From the NCBI RefSeq assembly GCF_007748115.1, contig NZ_CP036289.1, positions 4,526,001-4,590,000 on the forward strand: DNA of 64,000 nucleotides. Reading direction: 5' to 3'. Positions 1 to 8,846 of the stretch are shown here, in pieces (position 1 is the first letter of the stretch; every line of letters begins with the position of its first letter). The notes beneath the pieces are model-generated. The model was not told where the DNA came from. It saw only the letters and a list, made by a program, of their open reading frames with translations, and did no database searches. Source of the stretch: Bremerella volcania (GTDB lineage: Bacteria > Planctomycetota > Planctomycetia > Pirellulales > Pirellulaceae). The translations under genes and the position numbers were made by a program.

Positions 1-41
1 GCAGCATCTGGACGAACGGAAAACTTTTCTCAGATTGCCTG

Positions 42-686
42 TTATTCGCCAGTTGCGAATTCGTGGATCCGCCTGAGAAAACGAGGCATTTTCAGACGCG
101 GTGCCGGTGGTTGAACGGCTTCGTTGGTCGCCGCAGAGACTTCTTCTTCGGGCAAAGAAAGTTCCGTAAGCGATTCCATCTCGCTGATGTCGGCACCCCA
201 ATTCGATAGACGTGAGAGCAGATCTTGCTCGAGTGGCTGCGGGTCGCTGGGCAGCAGCGGTTTGGCCGGTTGTGGCGTCGCTGGCTGCGGTTTCACAACT
301 GGTGCTGCTGGACGCTGGACCACGCTACGCGAGTGAGCGGCCGACGCGTCGAAGTGCATCGCCCACAGCGATTGGATGTCTTCGGTCGTCAACTTGTGAT
401 CCATGTCCTGAATCATGACGATCTCGCCGGCGGCAGCGGCCAGGCCCAGATCGATCGCCGTAGCTCGGCCTTGTCGCGGCGTATAGCGGCGTGAGCGGAC
501 CTGCGGATAACGGCACGAGATTTCGTACAGAACTTCTTCGGTACCGTCGGTCGAACCATCGTCCACGATCATCAGTTCGAAATCGCTCGTCAGATCGGCC
601 ACGATCTCCAGCAAACGATCCACTTCGGCAACAATGCTCGACTGAACGTTGTGAACCGGAATGACAATACTTAGTGACTTCTTCAC
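42..686 (-). CDS. Short family 2 glycosyltransferase with Pro-rich tail
   Basis: The first ~95 of 214 residues match the start of GT-A family 2 glycosyltransferases: SIVIPVHN opening strand, then MIVDDGSTDGT (nucleotide-sugar binding) and the RQGRATAIDLGL / EIVMIQDMDH region, where the DMD resembles the DXD metal motif. Family members usually continue for another 100-200 residues with acceptor-binding and membrane parts. Here the fold stops after IQSLW and is replaced by a Pro/Ala-rich, probably disordered tail ending in a basic patch (PRFLRRIHEF). The start is GTG with TGAGG upstream. It may be a degenerate or regulatory relative rather than an active transferase. GT2 family membership is fairly sure; the substrate is unknown. 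Confidence 0.7.
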   Translation of the reverse strand: MKKSLSIVIPVHNVQSSIVAEVDRLLEIVADLTSDFELMIVDDGSTDGTEEVLYEISCRYPQVRSRRYTPRQGRATAIDLGLAAAAGEIVMIQDMDHKLTTEDIQSLWAMHFDASAAHSRSVVQRPAAPVVKPQPATPQPAKPLLPSDPQPLEQDLLSRLSNWGADISEMESLTELSLPEEEVSAATNEAVQPPAPRLKMPRFLRRIHEFATGE

Positions 687-898
687 GACGGAACCTCAGC
701 AGGACATGGGGGAGATCGACGAAAGCTGGCAAGGGGTGGTCCCAAAACGCCGCCGAGGCGGCCCAACAGTTATCGATTCGGCATCCTGCTTCCATTGACT
801 ACACCGCTAGCGAACTCAGTCCGAATGTACGGGGTCTTCGGGAAAGACCGATTGATCATCCCGCGCCAGATCTACCGCTTACCCGGTGCTTTAAGAAA

Positions 899-929
899 TC
901 CGATCCCCTCGCCGTGCGAGGGGATCGGA
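899..929. repeat. Intergenic palindrome upstream of hisI
   Basis: A perfect 14-bp inverted repeat (899-912 with 916-929) has a 3-nt loop and a core of ATCCCCTCGC. It lies in the 335-bp gap between the divergent glycosyltransferase and hisI genes and belongs to the family of G+C-rich intergenic palindromes seen elsewhere here. There is no T-run, so it is not a clear terminator. I see nothing else convincing in 687-1021. Confidence 0.6.
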
Positions 930-1021
930 ATGGGTGTGCCCGGTTGCCGATTGTCGCGGAAAAAGCCACACTAAACCGAATTGATTCCCTTTTGCCCGGC
1001 CAATGAAATAAGAGTCCAGCG

Positions 1022-1411
1022 ATGTCCATCTCCTTGCCCCGCGAGCCTGACTTTGACAAGGCCGGCGGTCTGGTACCGGCGATTGCCCAAGATGTCGACA
1101 ATGGCGAGGTATTGATGATGGCCTGGATGAACCGCGAGGCGTTCCAGGAAACGCTCGCTACCGGCCGAGCCGTCTACTTCAGTCGCAGCCGCGGCAAGTT
1201 GTGGCGGAAAGGGGAAGAGAGTGGTCACCAGCAACAGGTCCGGCAGATTCTGGTCGACTGCGACGCCGATACGGTTCTGTTGAAGGTCGACCAAAAAGGG
1301 GCGGCCTGTCACGAAGGATTCCGAACCTGTTTCTTTCGTGAAGTCGGCCCCACCGAAACCAAAATCGTCGCAGAACGTCTAGTCGACCCAGACGACGTTT
1401 ATAAGAAATAA
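1022..1411 (+). CDS. hisI: Phosphoribosyl-AMP cyclohydrolase HisI
   Basis: HisI opens the purine ring of phosphoribosyl-AMP in the third step of histidine synthesis; it is a cytoplasmic Zn/Mg enzyme. The 129-residue product has the full single-domain family pattern: VLMMAWMN near residue 33, the [16 protein letters not shown] block, the metal-binding DCDAD, and the C-terminal [10 protein letters not shown] with its conserved Cys and His. It is the stand-alone form, not fused to HisE. No other his genes are nearby, which suggests dispersed his genes. It is followed closely by a palindrome (1423-1453) and a RidA-like gene. Confidence 0.93.
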   Translation: MSISLPREPDFDKAGGLVPAIAQDVDNGEVLMMAWMNREAFQETLATGRAVYFSRSRGKLWRKGEESGHQQQVRQILVDCDADTVLLKVDQKGAACHEGFRTCFFREVGPTETKIVAERLVDPDDVYKK

Positions 1412-1422
1412 CCAATCCTCTA

Positions 1423-1453
1423 GTCCCCTCTCCCTTTCCAAGGGAGAGGGGAC
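1423..1453. repeat. Intergenic palindrome (CCCTCTCCC family)
   Basis: A 14-bp perfect stem (1423-1436 with 1440-1453) with a 3-nt loop follows the hisI stop codon. It is nearly identical in sequence to the element at 1954-1990. It could stop or stabilise the hisI transcript, but lacks a T-run. Confidence 0.7.
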
Positions 1454-1481
1454 CGGAAAAACCCTAACCGAAAGAAACATC

Positions 1482-1946
1482 ATGAGCTTTGATGCCGCCC
1501 TGGATGCTTTGAACTTGGAATTGCCGCCGGCGCCAAAGGCCATGGGGCTTTACAAGCCTGCGGTCACAGTCGGGAACCTTGTTTACCTCTCGGGTCACGG
1601 TCCGCTGAGCCCGGACGGTACGCTTCAGTTGGGCAAAGTGGGGGTCGACGTCGATCAGGAAGTGGGCTACGCGGCCGCTCGCCAAACGGGCCTGGCCATG
1701 CTCGCGACATTGAAGGCCCACCTGGGCAGCCTCGACAAAATCAAACGCCTGGTGAAAACGTTCGGCATGGTCAACTGCCAGGACTCCTTCACCCAACAAC
1801 CGGCGGTGATCAACGGCTTCAGCGAGTTGATGAAAGAAGTCTTCGGCGAAGACTGCGGCATCGCGGCGCGCAGCGCCATCGGCGTGAACGCGCTGCCCGC
1901 CGGCATGACCGTCGAAGTCGAAGCGATCTTCGAGTTGAAGGATTAG
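1482..1946 (+). CDS. RidA/YjgF-family protein
   Basis: This 154-residue product belongs to the RidA (YjgF/YER057c/UK114) family, whose best-known members deaminate reactive enamine/imine intermediates from PLP enzymes. Visible marks are VGNLVYLSGHGPLSPDG near residues 30-46, the central helix AARQTGLAMLATLKAHLGSLD, the strand RLVKTFGMVNC, and the C-terminal ARSAIGVNALPAGMTVEVEAIFEL, with Arg in the position usual for the ligand-binding Arg. Its length and the extra N-terminal helix fit the subgroup longer than typical 130-residue RidA. It lies between hisI and prfB, flanked by two near-identical palindromes. The exact substrate cannot be told. Confidence 0.85.
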   Translation: MSFDAALDALNLELPPAPKAMGLYKPAVTVGNLVYLSGHGPLSPDGTLQLGKVGVDVDQEVGYAAARQTGLAMLATLKAHLGSLDKIKRLVKTFGMVNCQDSFTQQPAVINGFSELMKEVFGEDCGIAARSAIGVNALPAGMTVEVEAIFELKD

Positions 1947-1953
1947 ACAAAAT

Positions 1954-1990
1954 CTTGTCCCCTCTCCCTTCCAAAGGGAGAGGGGACAAG
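1954..1990. repeat. Intergenic palindrome (CCCTCTCCC family), 17-bp stem
   Basis: A perfect 17-bp stem (1954-1970 with 1974-1990) with a 3-nt CCA loop lies 8 bases after the RidA-like stop codon and 54 bases before prfB. Its core is the same as the element after hisI. As RNA it would be very stable and could protect or end the upstream transcript. Confidence 0.75.
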
Positions 1991-2043
1991 AGAGATTGAG
2001 CACGACATTAAAGAGCACCCCACGAACTTTTCTCGGATCCACC

Positions 2044-3154
2044 ATGGAACGCGAGTTTTACGATCGAGCAGAGAGCATCCGTCAGCGACTCCTTCAGTTA
2101 AAGGACTCTCTTTGACTACGCTGCCAAGCAGCAGCAGCTGAAGGATATCGAGCAGCGGATGTCGGCCCCTGACTTCTGGGACAATCAAGAGAAAGCCCAG
2201 GAGACGGTCGGCCAGATGAAGTCGCTCAAGAGCCTTGTGGAACCGTTGGATGAGTGCCTGTCCGGCATCGAAGACCTGGACGTGATGCTCGAGATGGCCG
2301 AGGAAGATAAATCCCTGGCCGACGAAGTGCCCGGCACGCTCGAGAAGCTGGAATCCGATCTGGAGACGTTGGAGCTGAAAGCGCTTCTCGACGGGCCATA
2401 CGACAACTGCGGCGCGATCGTGACGATCAATGCCCGTGACGGTGGTACCGATGCCAACGACTGGGCGGAAATGATGCTCACGATGTATGGCCGCTGGGCG
2501 GATCAAAACGAGTACGACGTCGAACTGATCGATCGAACGGACAACGAAGAGGCCGGCATCAACAACGCGACCTTCGTCGTTCGCGGTCCGATGGCCTACG
2601 GCTACCTGAAAGGAGAAACCGGCATGCACCGCCTGGTGCGGATCAGTCCGTTCAACTCGGAAGGCAAACGTCAGACGAGCTTCGCCGCGGTCGACGTTTC
2701 GCCGGAGATTCCCGACAGTGAAGAAGTCGATATCGATGAAGACGACGTCCGCGTCGACACGTTCCGGGCTAGCGGAGCCGGGGGTCAGCACGTGAACAAG
2801 ACCGACAGTGCGATTCGCCTGACGCACATTCCCACGGGGATCGTCGTGCAGTGTCAACAGGAACGCAGCCAGCATAAAAACCGAGCCCAGGCCTGGAAGA
2901 TGCTGCGTTCGCGGATCGCTCGGGTAGAGGAAGAACGCCGCGAAAGCCAGCAAGCCGAAAAGTACAAGACCCAAGCCAAGGTAGGGTTCGGCTCGCAGAT
3001 TCGCAATTACTTCCTGCACCCCGATCAACGCGTGAAGGATGCCCGGACTGGCTATTATATGGGCAGTTTCCATAGCGTCATGAACGGCGACATCCAAGGC
3101 TTTCTCGACGCCTACTTGCGTTGGCGAGTCGGCCAGGAATCGCCGCAGAATTAA
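2044..3154 (+). CDS. prfB: Peptide chain release factor 2, made by +1 frameshifting
   Basis: RF2 ends translation at UGA and UAA. The gene is in two frames: ATG at 2044 opens 23 codons ending at an in-frame TGA (2113-2115). A +1 slip at CTT (2110-2112) gives GAC at 2114 and continues to the stop at 3152-3154, for 369 residues in all, a normal RF2 length. The joined junction reads [14 protein letters not shown], matching the RGYLDYDAK region of E. coli RF2. The SPF stop-codon-recognition tripeptide is in [12 protein letters not shown], and the GGQ peptidyl-hydrolysis motif is in [16 protein letters not shown] start at the internal ATG 2159 would lose the N-terminal helices. An upstream TTG (1996) is possible but has no better support. 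Confidence 0.95.
2100..2116 (+). promoter_or_regulatory. Programmed +1 frameshift site of prfB
   Basis: The slippery CTT-TGA-C (2110-2116) is preceded by the Shine-Dalgarno-like AAAGGA at 2100-2105, the arrangement known to drive RF2 autoregulation. When RF2 is scarce, ribosomes pause at TGA and slip +1. The eleven bases CTTTGACTACG match the E. coli site as I remember it. Confidence 0.93.
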
Positions 3155-3172
3155 CCACCAGGAAACTCATTC

Positions 3173-3769
3173 GTGTCAGAATCATCCTCATCCCCTGCCG
3201 AAGCCTTTTTCGTGGAATCGATTCGCGAAGACGGCGTCGGGCTGTTCATCAATTTCGTGAAGCAGAAGGACCGCTTCGGCCACATCATCGCGCTGGTCCA
3301 GGGGGACGAGTGCATTCCGTTGTTCGTTTCGATCGAAGGAGACGACGAGCAGCCGTGGCCGGAAAGCCCTCCGTTACAAGAGATCCATCTGGAACAGCGC
3401 CAGGAAGGGACCGTGGCTCTGTTGGTGGGCATGGCGGGCGACAGCCACTGGTCGGCCGCCGTCGAGCCGATGGCCGAGCCAGGCGGGATTCACTTCTCGG
3501 TGGCCTGCCGCATGAAGGACTACCCGATGCGGATCTGCAGTCACTACGGCTGCGTGATGGAGGAGATGATCGATCCCAAACTGGAACGGGACGGCCCATG
3601 GGTTTGGAGCGTCAAAGGCAGCGAGGTGTGTGTCGACGTGATTCCCCAAGAGCGATTTCCCACCCCGGAGATCCCTGCCTCGGCGAGTGGGTTCGAGGTG
3701 AACGCATCGCTCGACGGAGAGCCTTTCCCCAAGACGATTCAGTGGCTTTACAAAATCTGGGTTCGCTAA
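3173..3769 (+). CDS. Hypothetical protein
   Basis: I do not recognise this 198-residue product. It starts with GTG behind CCAGGAAAC, 18 bases after the prfB stop, so it is probably co-transcribed with prfB. It is soluble-looking, without a signal peptide or membrane segment, and has regularly alternating strands (AFFVESIREDGVGLFINFVK, GTVALLVGM, GIHFSVACRM), suggesting a beta-rich fold. It has one Cys pair separated by 13 residues (ACRMKDYPMRICSHYGC). The codon usage and G+C look native. Function unknown. Confidence 0.75.
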   Translation: MSESSSSPAEAFFVESIREDGVGLFINFVKQKDRFGHIIALVQGDECIPLFVSIEGDDEQPWPESPPLQEIHLEQRQEGTVALLVGMAGDSHWSAAVEPMAEPGGIHFSVACRMKDYPMRICSHYGCVMEEMIDPKLERDGPWVWSVKGSEVCVDVIPQERFPTPEIPASASGFEVNASLDGEPFPKTIQWLYKIWVR

Positions 3770-3790
3770 CGTCGGAAGCGGCCGCCCCTT

Positions 3791-5422
3791 TTAGAAGTCG
3801 GTCGTGTTGAACGCGGTCCCCAAGGACATGGCTCCCGAACCGGAACCACCTCGAACGGCTTCCAGGAGATCGGTCATGAGATCTTGCATCTTCGAGACCG
3901 TACCAATCACCATGGCGGCGTGTTCGTCTTCGGTACGCACTTCAACGTCGTTGGTCAACTGACGCGAAGTTTCGGCCAGCAGTTTGGCAGCGACCTCGAG
4001 CCGTTGCGACGATGTGTTGCTGACATCACCAGCATGTCCCATCGGTCCGTTTTGGTTCCATGTGGTGTTGGCCAGCCAACGCAGGATACTTTGTCGGCTG
4101 AGGACGCCCAGCGTCTTGCTGTTCTCGGTAATCAAGACTGTGCGAATGGAAACACGGTTGAGGAATTCCCAGACGATCCGCAGGGGGATGTTTGGTGGAT
4201 AACAGATCAGGTTTTTTCGCATCACTTCGGCGATCGTGATCTCGTGAGGGTTCGGCCGACAGGCGACCGACATCAGATCCTTCTCCGAAACGATCCCGAC
4301 CAGGCTACCTTCGTGATCGACGACCGGTGCGGACGGAATTCGATAGTTCAAGAAAAACTGGCTGATATCGATAACACTTGAATCAGGCGTCACCGTGCTG
4401 ACCACCGGAGTCATCGCGTCCGCCGCGACGGCTCCACCGAACACCAGGTCAAGGTGCCCCGTATCGCCACAGCAAACGGCGTTTTGGAGGTTATTAAACG
4501 AGACGACCTGGTTGCGCCCTTTTTGTTTAGCTTCGATCAGGCATTGATCGGCGATCTCGATCAGGTCGTCCAATTCTTCCATTTCGGCCATCGCTTCGAC
4601 GATGCCGAAACTGGTCGTTACGTTGACCACTGCCGAGTCGAGGATGATTTCGGTTTCGGCGATTCGCTTACGGAGGTTCTCGGCCCAGATGCATGCCTGG
4701 GCGGAAGAGGTTTCCGGCAACACGGCACAGAACTCTTCGCCACCGTAGCGGCAGATAATATCCGACTTGCGAACCGAATCGGAGAGAATCCGACCGATTT
4801 CCCGCAAGACCTGGTCACCGGAAACATGACCGTGGACGTCGTTGATTCGTTTGAAATAATCGATATCGAAAATCACGAATGACAGTGGCAATCGATGGCG
4901 TCTGGAACGGCTCCATTCCTTGGAAACCATCTCTTCAAACACACGGCGCGTCGGCAGGCTGGTCAGCGGGTCGCTGTTGGCCAGGTGCGTCAGGCGCGTT
5001 TCCAAGGCCAGAATTCGCTGACCCGATCGCATGCGCGCGACCAGTTCACCACGATCGATCGGCTTGGCCAAAAAATCGTCGGCCCCAGCGTTGAGGGCCT
5101 GGGTCAAGTTCTCACGATTGCCGTGAGACGTGGCCATCACGATGTACATGTAATGCGAACTGACGACATGTCGCACGTGCCGGATCAGATCGATCCCTGA
5201 ACCGTCCGGCAATTCCCAGTCCGTCACCAGGAACTTGAACTCGTTCTTTTCCTCTTCCAACACTTCCAAGGCCTGCCGGCAGTTTTCAACCGTAACGATT
5301 TCGTACCCTTCGCGCGTCAGAAACTCGCGAATGAGAGTTCGAATGAGCCTATCGTCGTCAACAACCAATACCCGGCTGCGAGTCGGAGGAAGTTCGGGCT
5401 GACTTGTTTTGCTGAAGGTCAA
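3791..5422 (-). CDS. Response regulator: REC-GGDEF-tandem CBS diguanylate cyclase
   Basis: This 543-residue product probably makes cyclic di-GMP in response to phosphorylation and ligand binding. Residues ~17-135 form a receiver domain with VVDDD, phospho-acceptor Asp68 (LVTDWELPDG) and Lys120. Residues ~150-310 are a GGDEF domain with an intact active site, GGEEF at 227-231, and an inhibitory I-site RKSD at 218-221, five residues before it. Residues ~330-450 hold two CBS motifs (DAMTPVVSTV..., EVMRKNLICY...), which in other proteins bind adenosyl ligands. A ~90-residue helical tail follows. The start is a TTG with GGAAAG upstream. No partner histidine kinase is adjacent. Confidence 0.9.
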   Translation of the reverse strand: MTFSKTSQPELPPTRSRVLVVDDDRLIRTLIREFLTREGYEIVTVENCRQALEVLEEEKNEFKFLVTDWELPDGSGIDLIRHVRHVVSSHYMYIVMATSHGNRENLTQALNAGADDFLAKPIDRGELVARMRSGQRILALETRLTHLANSDPLTSLPTRRVFEEMVSKEWSRSRRHRLPLSFVIFDIDYFKRINDVHGHVSGDQVLREIGRILSDSVRKSDIICRYGGEEFCAVLPETSSAQACIWAENLRKRIAETEIILDSAVVNVTTSFGIVEAMAEMEELDDLIEIADQCLIEAKQKGRNQVVSFNNLQNAVCCGDTGHLDLVFGGAVAADAMTPVVSTVTPDSSVIDISQFFLNYRIPSAPVVDHEGSLVGIVSEKDLMSVACRPNPHEITIAEVMRKNLICYPPNIPLRIVWEFLNRVSIRTVLITENSKTLGVLSRQSILRWLANTTWNQNGPMGHAGDVSNTSSQRLEVAAKLLAETSRQLTNDVEVRTEDEHAAMVIGTVSKMQDLMTDLLEAVRGGSGSGAMSLGTAFNTTDF

Positions 5423-5762
5423 GATAACGTTCTTTCCAAGGCTTGGGGGCTAAGCCACTGATTCTTTCAGTTCAACCAAAGTTAGATTACGTTTCACGAT
5501 GTGCTAATGATTAATTACTACGAAAACCATATTCCTTTCCCCTCAACTTTCGGTAAACCTCACGCAGGCTAAGTTTGTCTGTAACGATTATCCGGAACGT
5601 TCCCCTCCTGAGGCATGTATCAGGTATGAGTGCCGCCCCCTCGACGAGCATCACTCGTGTGCGCGGTTTGAGTGATTGCATTGAAATCGATTGGTCGATT
5701 TCGTGTTTAGGAATCGATGCGCCGTTGCACGGATGGCAATGCGCCGCATCCCTTGACACTTC
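5423..5762. other. Intergenic region between divergent genes
   Basis: This 340-bp A+T-richer stretch separates the divergent diguanylate cyclase and TPR lipoprotein genes and should hold both promoters, but I could not pick a convincing -35/-10 pair. The only clear structure is an 8-bp perfect inverted repeat, GAAATCGA at 5683-5690 and TCGATTTC at 5695-5702 with a TTGG loop, 61 bases before the lipoprotein start. It could be an operator or a leader hairpin. Confidence 0.4.
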
Positions 5763-7694
5763 ATGGATGGACCGATGGATCGACCTCTGCCCTCAACCAG
5801 CCGAGTTGGGATTGCACTGAGTTTGACGATGTTAGTGATCGTCGGCTGTGGGCGCAATTCGAAGGTGGCCAACGACGCCGAAGCGCCGGCTAGCGCACCC
5901 AATCTCTTTCATGCGCCCGAAGACGTTCGCCCCATGGCTCAGTTGGCCGCTCATCTGGAAATCAGCGAAGCCCACGAGAACATCGTCAACAATCCCTACG
6001 CCAATCCCAAGCGTCTTCCTCCCGTCACCAAGCCCAATCCAGCGGATAAACCAACGTCGCTCGAAACGATCCGTTTCCCGTTGAAAATCGAAAAATCGGA
6101 AGCATCGGAAAAGTCACCCCAGGTCGAACCTCCCGCAAAGCCGGCGCCATCAAAGCCGCGGATGCCGGAAGAGCTTCTGCTTGAGCCTCCGACTCACATC
6201 CCCGGCCCAAAGCAAAATGTCGCCGAGACGAATTCTGCGCCAAAAAAGCCCGAAGTCGCACCGCCTGCACCCGTCAAGCCGATCGCTGATAAGCCCGTCG
6301 CCAAGACGCCGGAGACCATGCGGTCGGTACTTGAACCCAGCCAGCCGGTTGCCCCTAGTCGTCAGCTCGAACCGCTCGCGCTCAATCCACCTCAGATCGA
6401 AACGCCGCAAAACGCTCCGGCACCTCAAGTGAAGCTGCCACCGCCGCCGGCCAAGGCGCCCCTGGTCAGCGCGCAGCCTGAGCTGAAGCTTCTGCCCAAG
6501 GTCGAAGACGAACCGGTCAAAGCTCCCGCGATGCGTGAGATTCCCCAATCGCCGGTGATGCCCAACTTCCTGGGAAACTCGCCTCGACAAGTCGAGAAGC
6601 AGTCGCCGCCGCAGAAACCCAATCAACCCGCAGGATCAACTTCCAGGTTCGTGAGCCTCGCCCCGACGGCGCCGTCTGAAGGGATTACGCTGAACCCAGC
6701 CAAGGAGGACGTCGTGGACGTCACCGACATGCCGTTGCCGTCGCGCACCGGCACGCCACGCTCGGTTTCAATGCCCCCCAGCTTTGTGCCGGCTACGCAA
6801 AGCCCGGCCCAGATTGATCATGCCCTGTTGGCCGTTCGTGGACGCATGGCCACCCTGGTGGATCATGGTTTGATTCTGGCTCAGCGTGGTGCGTACTACT
6901 CGGCACGTGCTGAATTCATTCAGGCCCTGCGTCTGGCCACGCAAACGCTGGACACCGCCGAAAAGTCGCATCACCACAGCGACGCGCTGGCCGATGCCAT
7001 CGCGGCTCTTGACGAAGCGGGCGAATTCATTCCCGCTGGCGCGCAGCTGGAAGCCAACGTCGATTTGAATTTGGTTGTGGATGCTCATCGAACTCCTGTC
7101 CTCAAAAACAAAAACTTGGAATATGAAACGGCGCTCACGGCCGCTCAGGCCTACTTCGCCTACGCTCAAGAGCGTCTGAACGTCGCTTGCGGCGGCATGC
7201 CGGAAACGGCCCGGGCACTGGTTGGACTGGGACGCATTCAGCAGTACCTCAATAGCACGACCGGCGACAACCGTACGCTGGTGGGCCCGCGTTCGATCGC
7301 CTTTTTCCAGACGGCTCTGGCCGTTGATGGCTCGAACTTCGAAGCCGCCAACGAACTGGGCGTTCTATTGGCCCGCTATGGACAACTGGAAGACGCCAAG
7401 CAGGCCCTGCTGCAAGGAATCAAGGCTTCGCCGCGTGCCGAAATCTGGCAAAACCTGGCTTCGGTGCATCAATCGTTGGGTGAAGTCGAGATGGCTCGAC
7501 GAGCTTCCCTCGAAGCGGAAGCGGCCCATCAATTCGCCAAGACGAACGCCGGACTGGATGCCGTTCGTTGGGTTTCGCCCGAGCAAATGGCACAAAACGG
7601 ACGCGCCGATGCCGGCCTCAAGCAGTCGCAACCGGAAGACAACAGCCAACCGGTTGCCCAGCGTCACCGTTCCCCCTCACGATCGACTCGATAG
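5763..7694 (+). CDS. Pro-rich TPR lipoprotein
   Basis: This 643-residue product is probably an exported lipoprotein: a hydrophobic segment ends in the lipobox LVIVGC with Cys29. Residues ~40-330 are a low-complexity Pro/Lys/Ala-rich linker, rich enough to span an envelope. Residues ~350-610 are helical and include TPR-like units (ALLAVRGRMATLVDHGLILAQ, GAYYSARAEFIQALRLATQ, EAANELGVLLARYGQLEDAK, ASVHQSLGEVEMARRA). It ends 21 bases before the Wza-like export gene and is likely in one operon with it, so a scaffold role in exopolysaccharide export is reasonable but inferred. An in-frame ATG at 5775 is an alternative start; neither has a strong ribosome-binding site. Confidence 0.8.
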   Translation: MDGPMDRPLPSTSRVGIALSLTMLVIVGCGRNSKVANDAEAPASAPNLFHAPEDVRPMAQLAAHLEISEAHENIVNNPYANPKRLPPVTKPNPADKPTSLETIRFPLKIEKSEASEKSPQVEPPAKPAPSKPRMPEELLLEPPTHIPGPKQNVAETNSAPKKPEVAPPAPVKPIADKPVAKTPETMRSVLEPSQPVAPSRQLEPLALNPPQIETPQNAPAPQVKLPPPPAKAPLVSAQPELKLLPKVEDEPVKAPAMREIPQSPVMPNFLGNSPRQVEKQSPPQKPNQPAGSTSRFVSLAPTAPSEGITLNPAKEDVVDVTDMPLPSRTGTPRSVSMPPSFVPATQSPAQIDHALLAVRGRMATLVDHGLILAQRGAYYSARAEFIQALRLATQTLDTAEKSHHHSDALADAIAALDEAGEFIPAGAQLEANVDLNLVVDAHRTPVLKNKNLEYETALTAAQAYFAYAQERLNVACGGMPETARALVGLGRIQQYLNSTTGDNRTLVGPRSIAFFQTALAVDGSNFEAANELGVLLARYGQLEDAKQALLQGIKASPRAEIWQNLASVHQSLGEVEMARRASLEAEAAHQFAKTNAGLDAVRWVSPEQMAQNGRADAGLKQSQPEDNSQPVAQRHRSPSRSTR

Positions 7695-7715
7695 CCTGGT
7701 CAAGGATTCGACCTG

Positions 7716-8846
7716 ATGCGTACTTATAAACTCACTCTCTGCAGCTTGATCGTCGCCTGTGCAACTTCGTCGGCGTGGGCCCAAATGATGGCCCCTTCGT
7801 GCAACCCTCAAGAACGACAGGTTCTGGTTGGCGTCGACTCGACCGACCCGGTCTGCGAGGGGGAACCGCACTGGAACGCACGCCGTCCGATCCCCTGGCA
7901 GGTCTTCGCCCAAGGCGAATACGTCGGCCCGGCTCGTACGGCTCATGTGCCGGAGTACCGACTGCGCGTGGGGGACGATCTCGACTTCGTCTATCGACTT
8001 ACGCGGCAACAGACGACAAGCCCTTACCGTTTTGAGGTTGGCGACAAAGTCCGCATCGAGTCGCTGACCGATCCTGATATCAACCGTGAGCAGGATATTC
8101 AACCCGACGGCACGATTACTCTGCTGCTGCTCAATCAGGTTCACGCCGCGCGACGCACGGTCGATGAGCTGCGAACCTATCTCGAAGAGGAATACAAACA
8201 GTATTACAAGGTTCCCGCAATCACCGTCACGCCGCTGAAAGTGAGCACCAAGCTGGAAGACCTGCGTGCGTCGGTCGATAGTCGATACGGCACCGGTGGT
8301 CAGGGACGCAGCAGCCGAGTGACGCCGGAAGGGACCATTCAACTTCCCCTGATCGGCAACGTGCCTGCCCAGGGGTTGACGCTCGACGAACTCAAACGCG
8401 AGATCGACCAGCGTTATGCCCAGGAGATCGAAGGGATCGAAATCACTCCGGTCCTGATCGACCGAGCTCCACGGTATATCTACGTGCTAGGGGAAGTCCC
8501 CAACCCAGGCCGCTACGAACTGACCGGTCCGACGACCGCCATTCAAAGCATCGCCATGGCTGGCGGTTGGAACGTCGGGGCCAACCTGCGCGAGGTGGTC
8601 GTCTTCCGCCGCGCCGAAGACTGGCGTTTGATGGCGACCAAGCTTGACCTGAAGGGTGCCCTGTACGGCAAACGCCCTGCCCCGTCGGACGAACTTTGGA
8701 TTCGCGATGCCGACATCGTCATCGTGCCCAAGAGCCCGGTCTTGTGGGCCGACGAGTTCATTGAACTGGTCTTCACACGTGGGATTTACGGGGTGGTACC
8801 CTTCCAAGGGGTCAACATCAGCGTCAACCGCCTGAGCAACTTTTAA
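7716..8846 (+). CDS. Polysaccharide export protein, Wza-like (Poly_export/SLBB)
   Basis: The 376-residue product belongs to the outer-membrane polysaccharide exporter family. A Sec signal peptide (ACATSSAWAQ cleavage region, ~residue 23) is followed by two Poly_export-type units (YRFEVGDKVRIES... with DIQPDGTITLLLL; then VTPEGTIQLPLIGNV) and an SLBB domain (YIYVLGEVPNPGRYEL). The start has AAGGA ten bases upstream and lies 21 bases after the TPR lipoprotein gene. No lipobox is seen, unlike E. coli Wza, and I do not see the amphipathic C-terminal barrel helix clearly. No Wzc-type kinase is next to it. Confidence 0.87.
   Translation: MRTYKLTLCSLIVACATSSAWAQMMAPSCNPQERQVLVGVDSTDPVCEGEPHWNARRPIPWQVFAQGEYVGPARTAHVPEYRLRVGDDLDFVYRLTRQQTTSPYRFEVGDKVRIESLTDPDINREQDIQPDGTITLLLLNQVHAARRTVDELRTYLEEEYKQYYKVPAITVTPLKVSTKLEDLRASVDSRYGTGGQGRSSRVTPEGTIQLPLIGNVPAQGLTLDELKREIDQRYAQEIEGIEITPVLIDRAPRYIYVLGEVPNPGRYELTGPTTAIQSIAMAGGWNVGANLREVVVFRRAEDWRLMATKLDLKGALYGKRPAPSDELWIRDADIVIVPKSPVLWADEFIELVFTRGIYGVVPFQGVNISVNRLSNF

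Noticed and set aside
1943..3097. Long antisense open frame across prfB (384 codons)
   Set aside because: It runs opposite to a clear RF2 gene, with a composition that mirrors it, and has no domain.
5753..5758. TTGACA as -35 of the TPR lipoprotein gene
   Set aside because: It lies five bases before the start codon, and no -10 follows at a useful distance.
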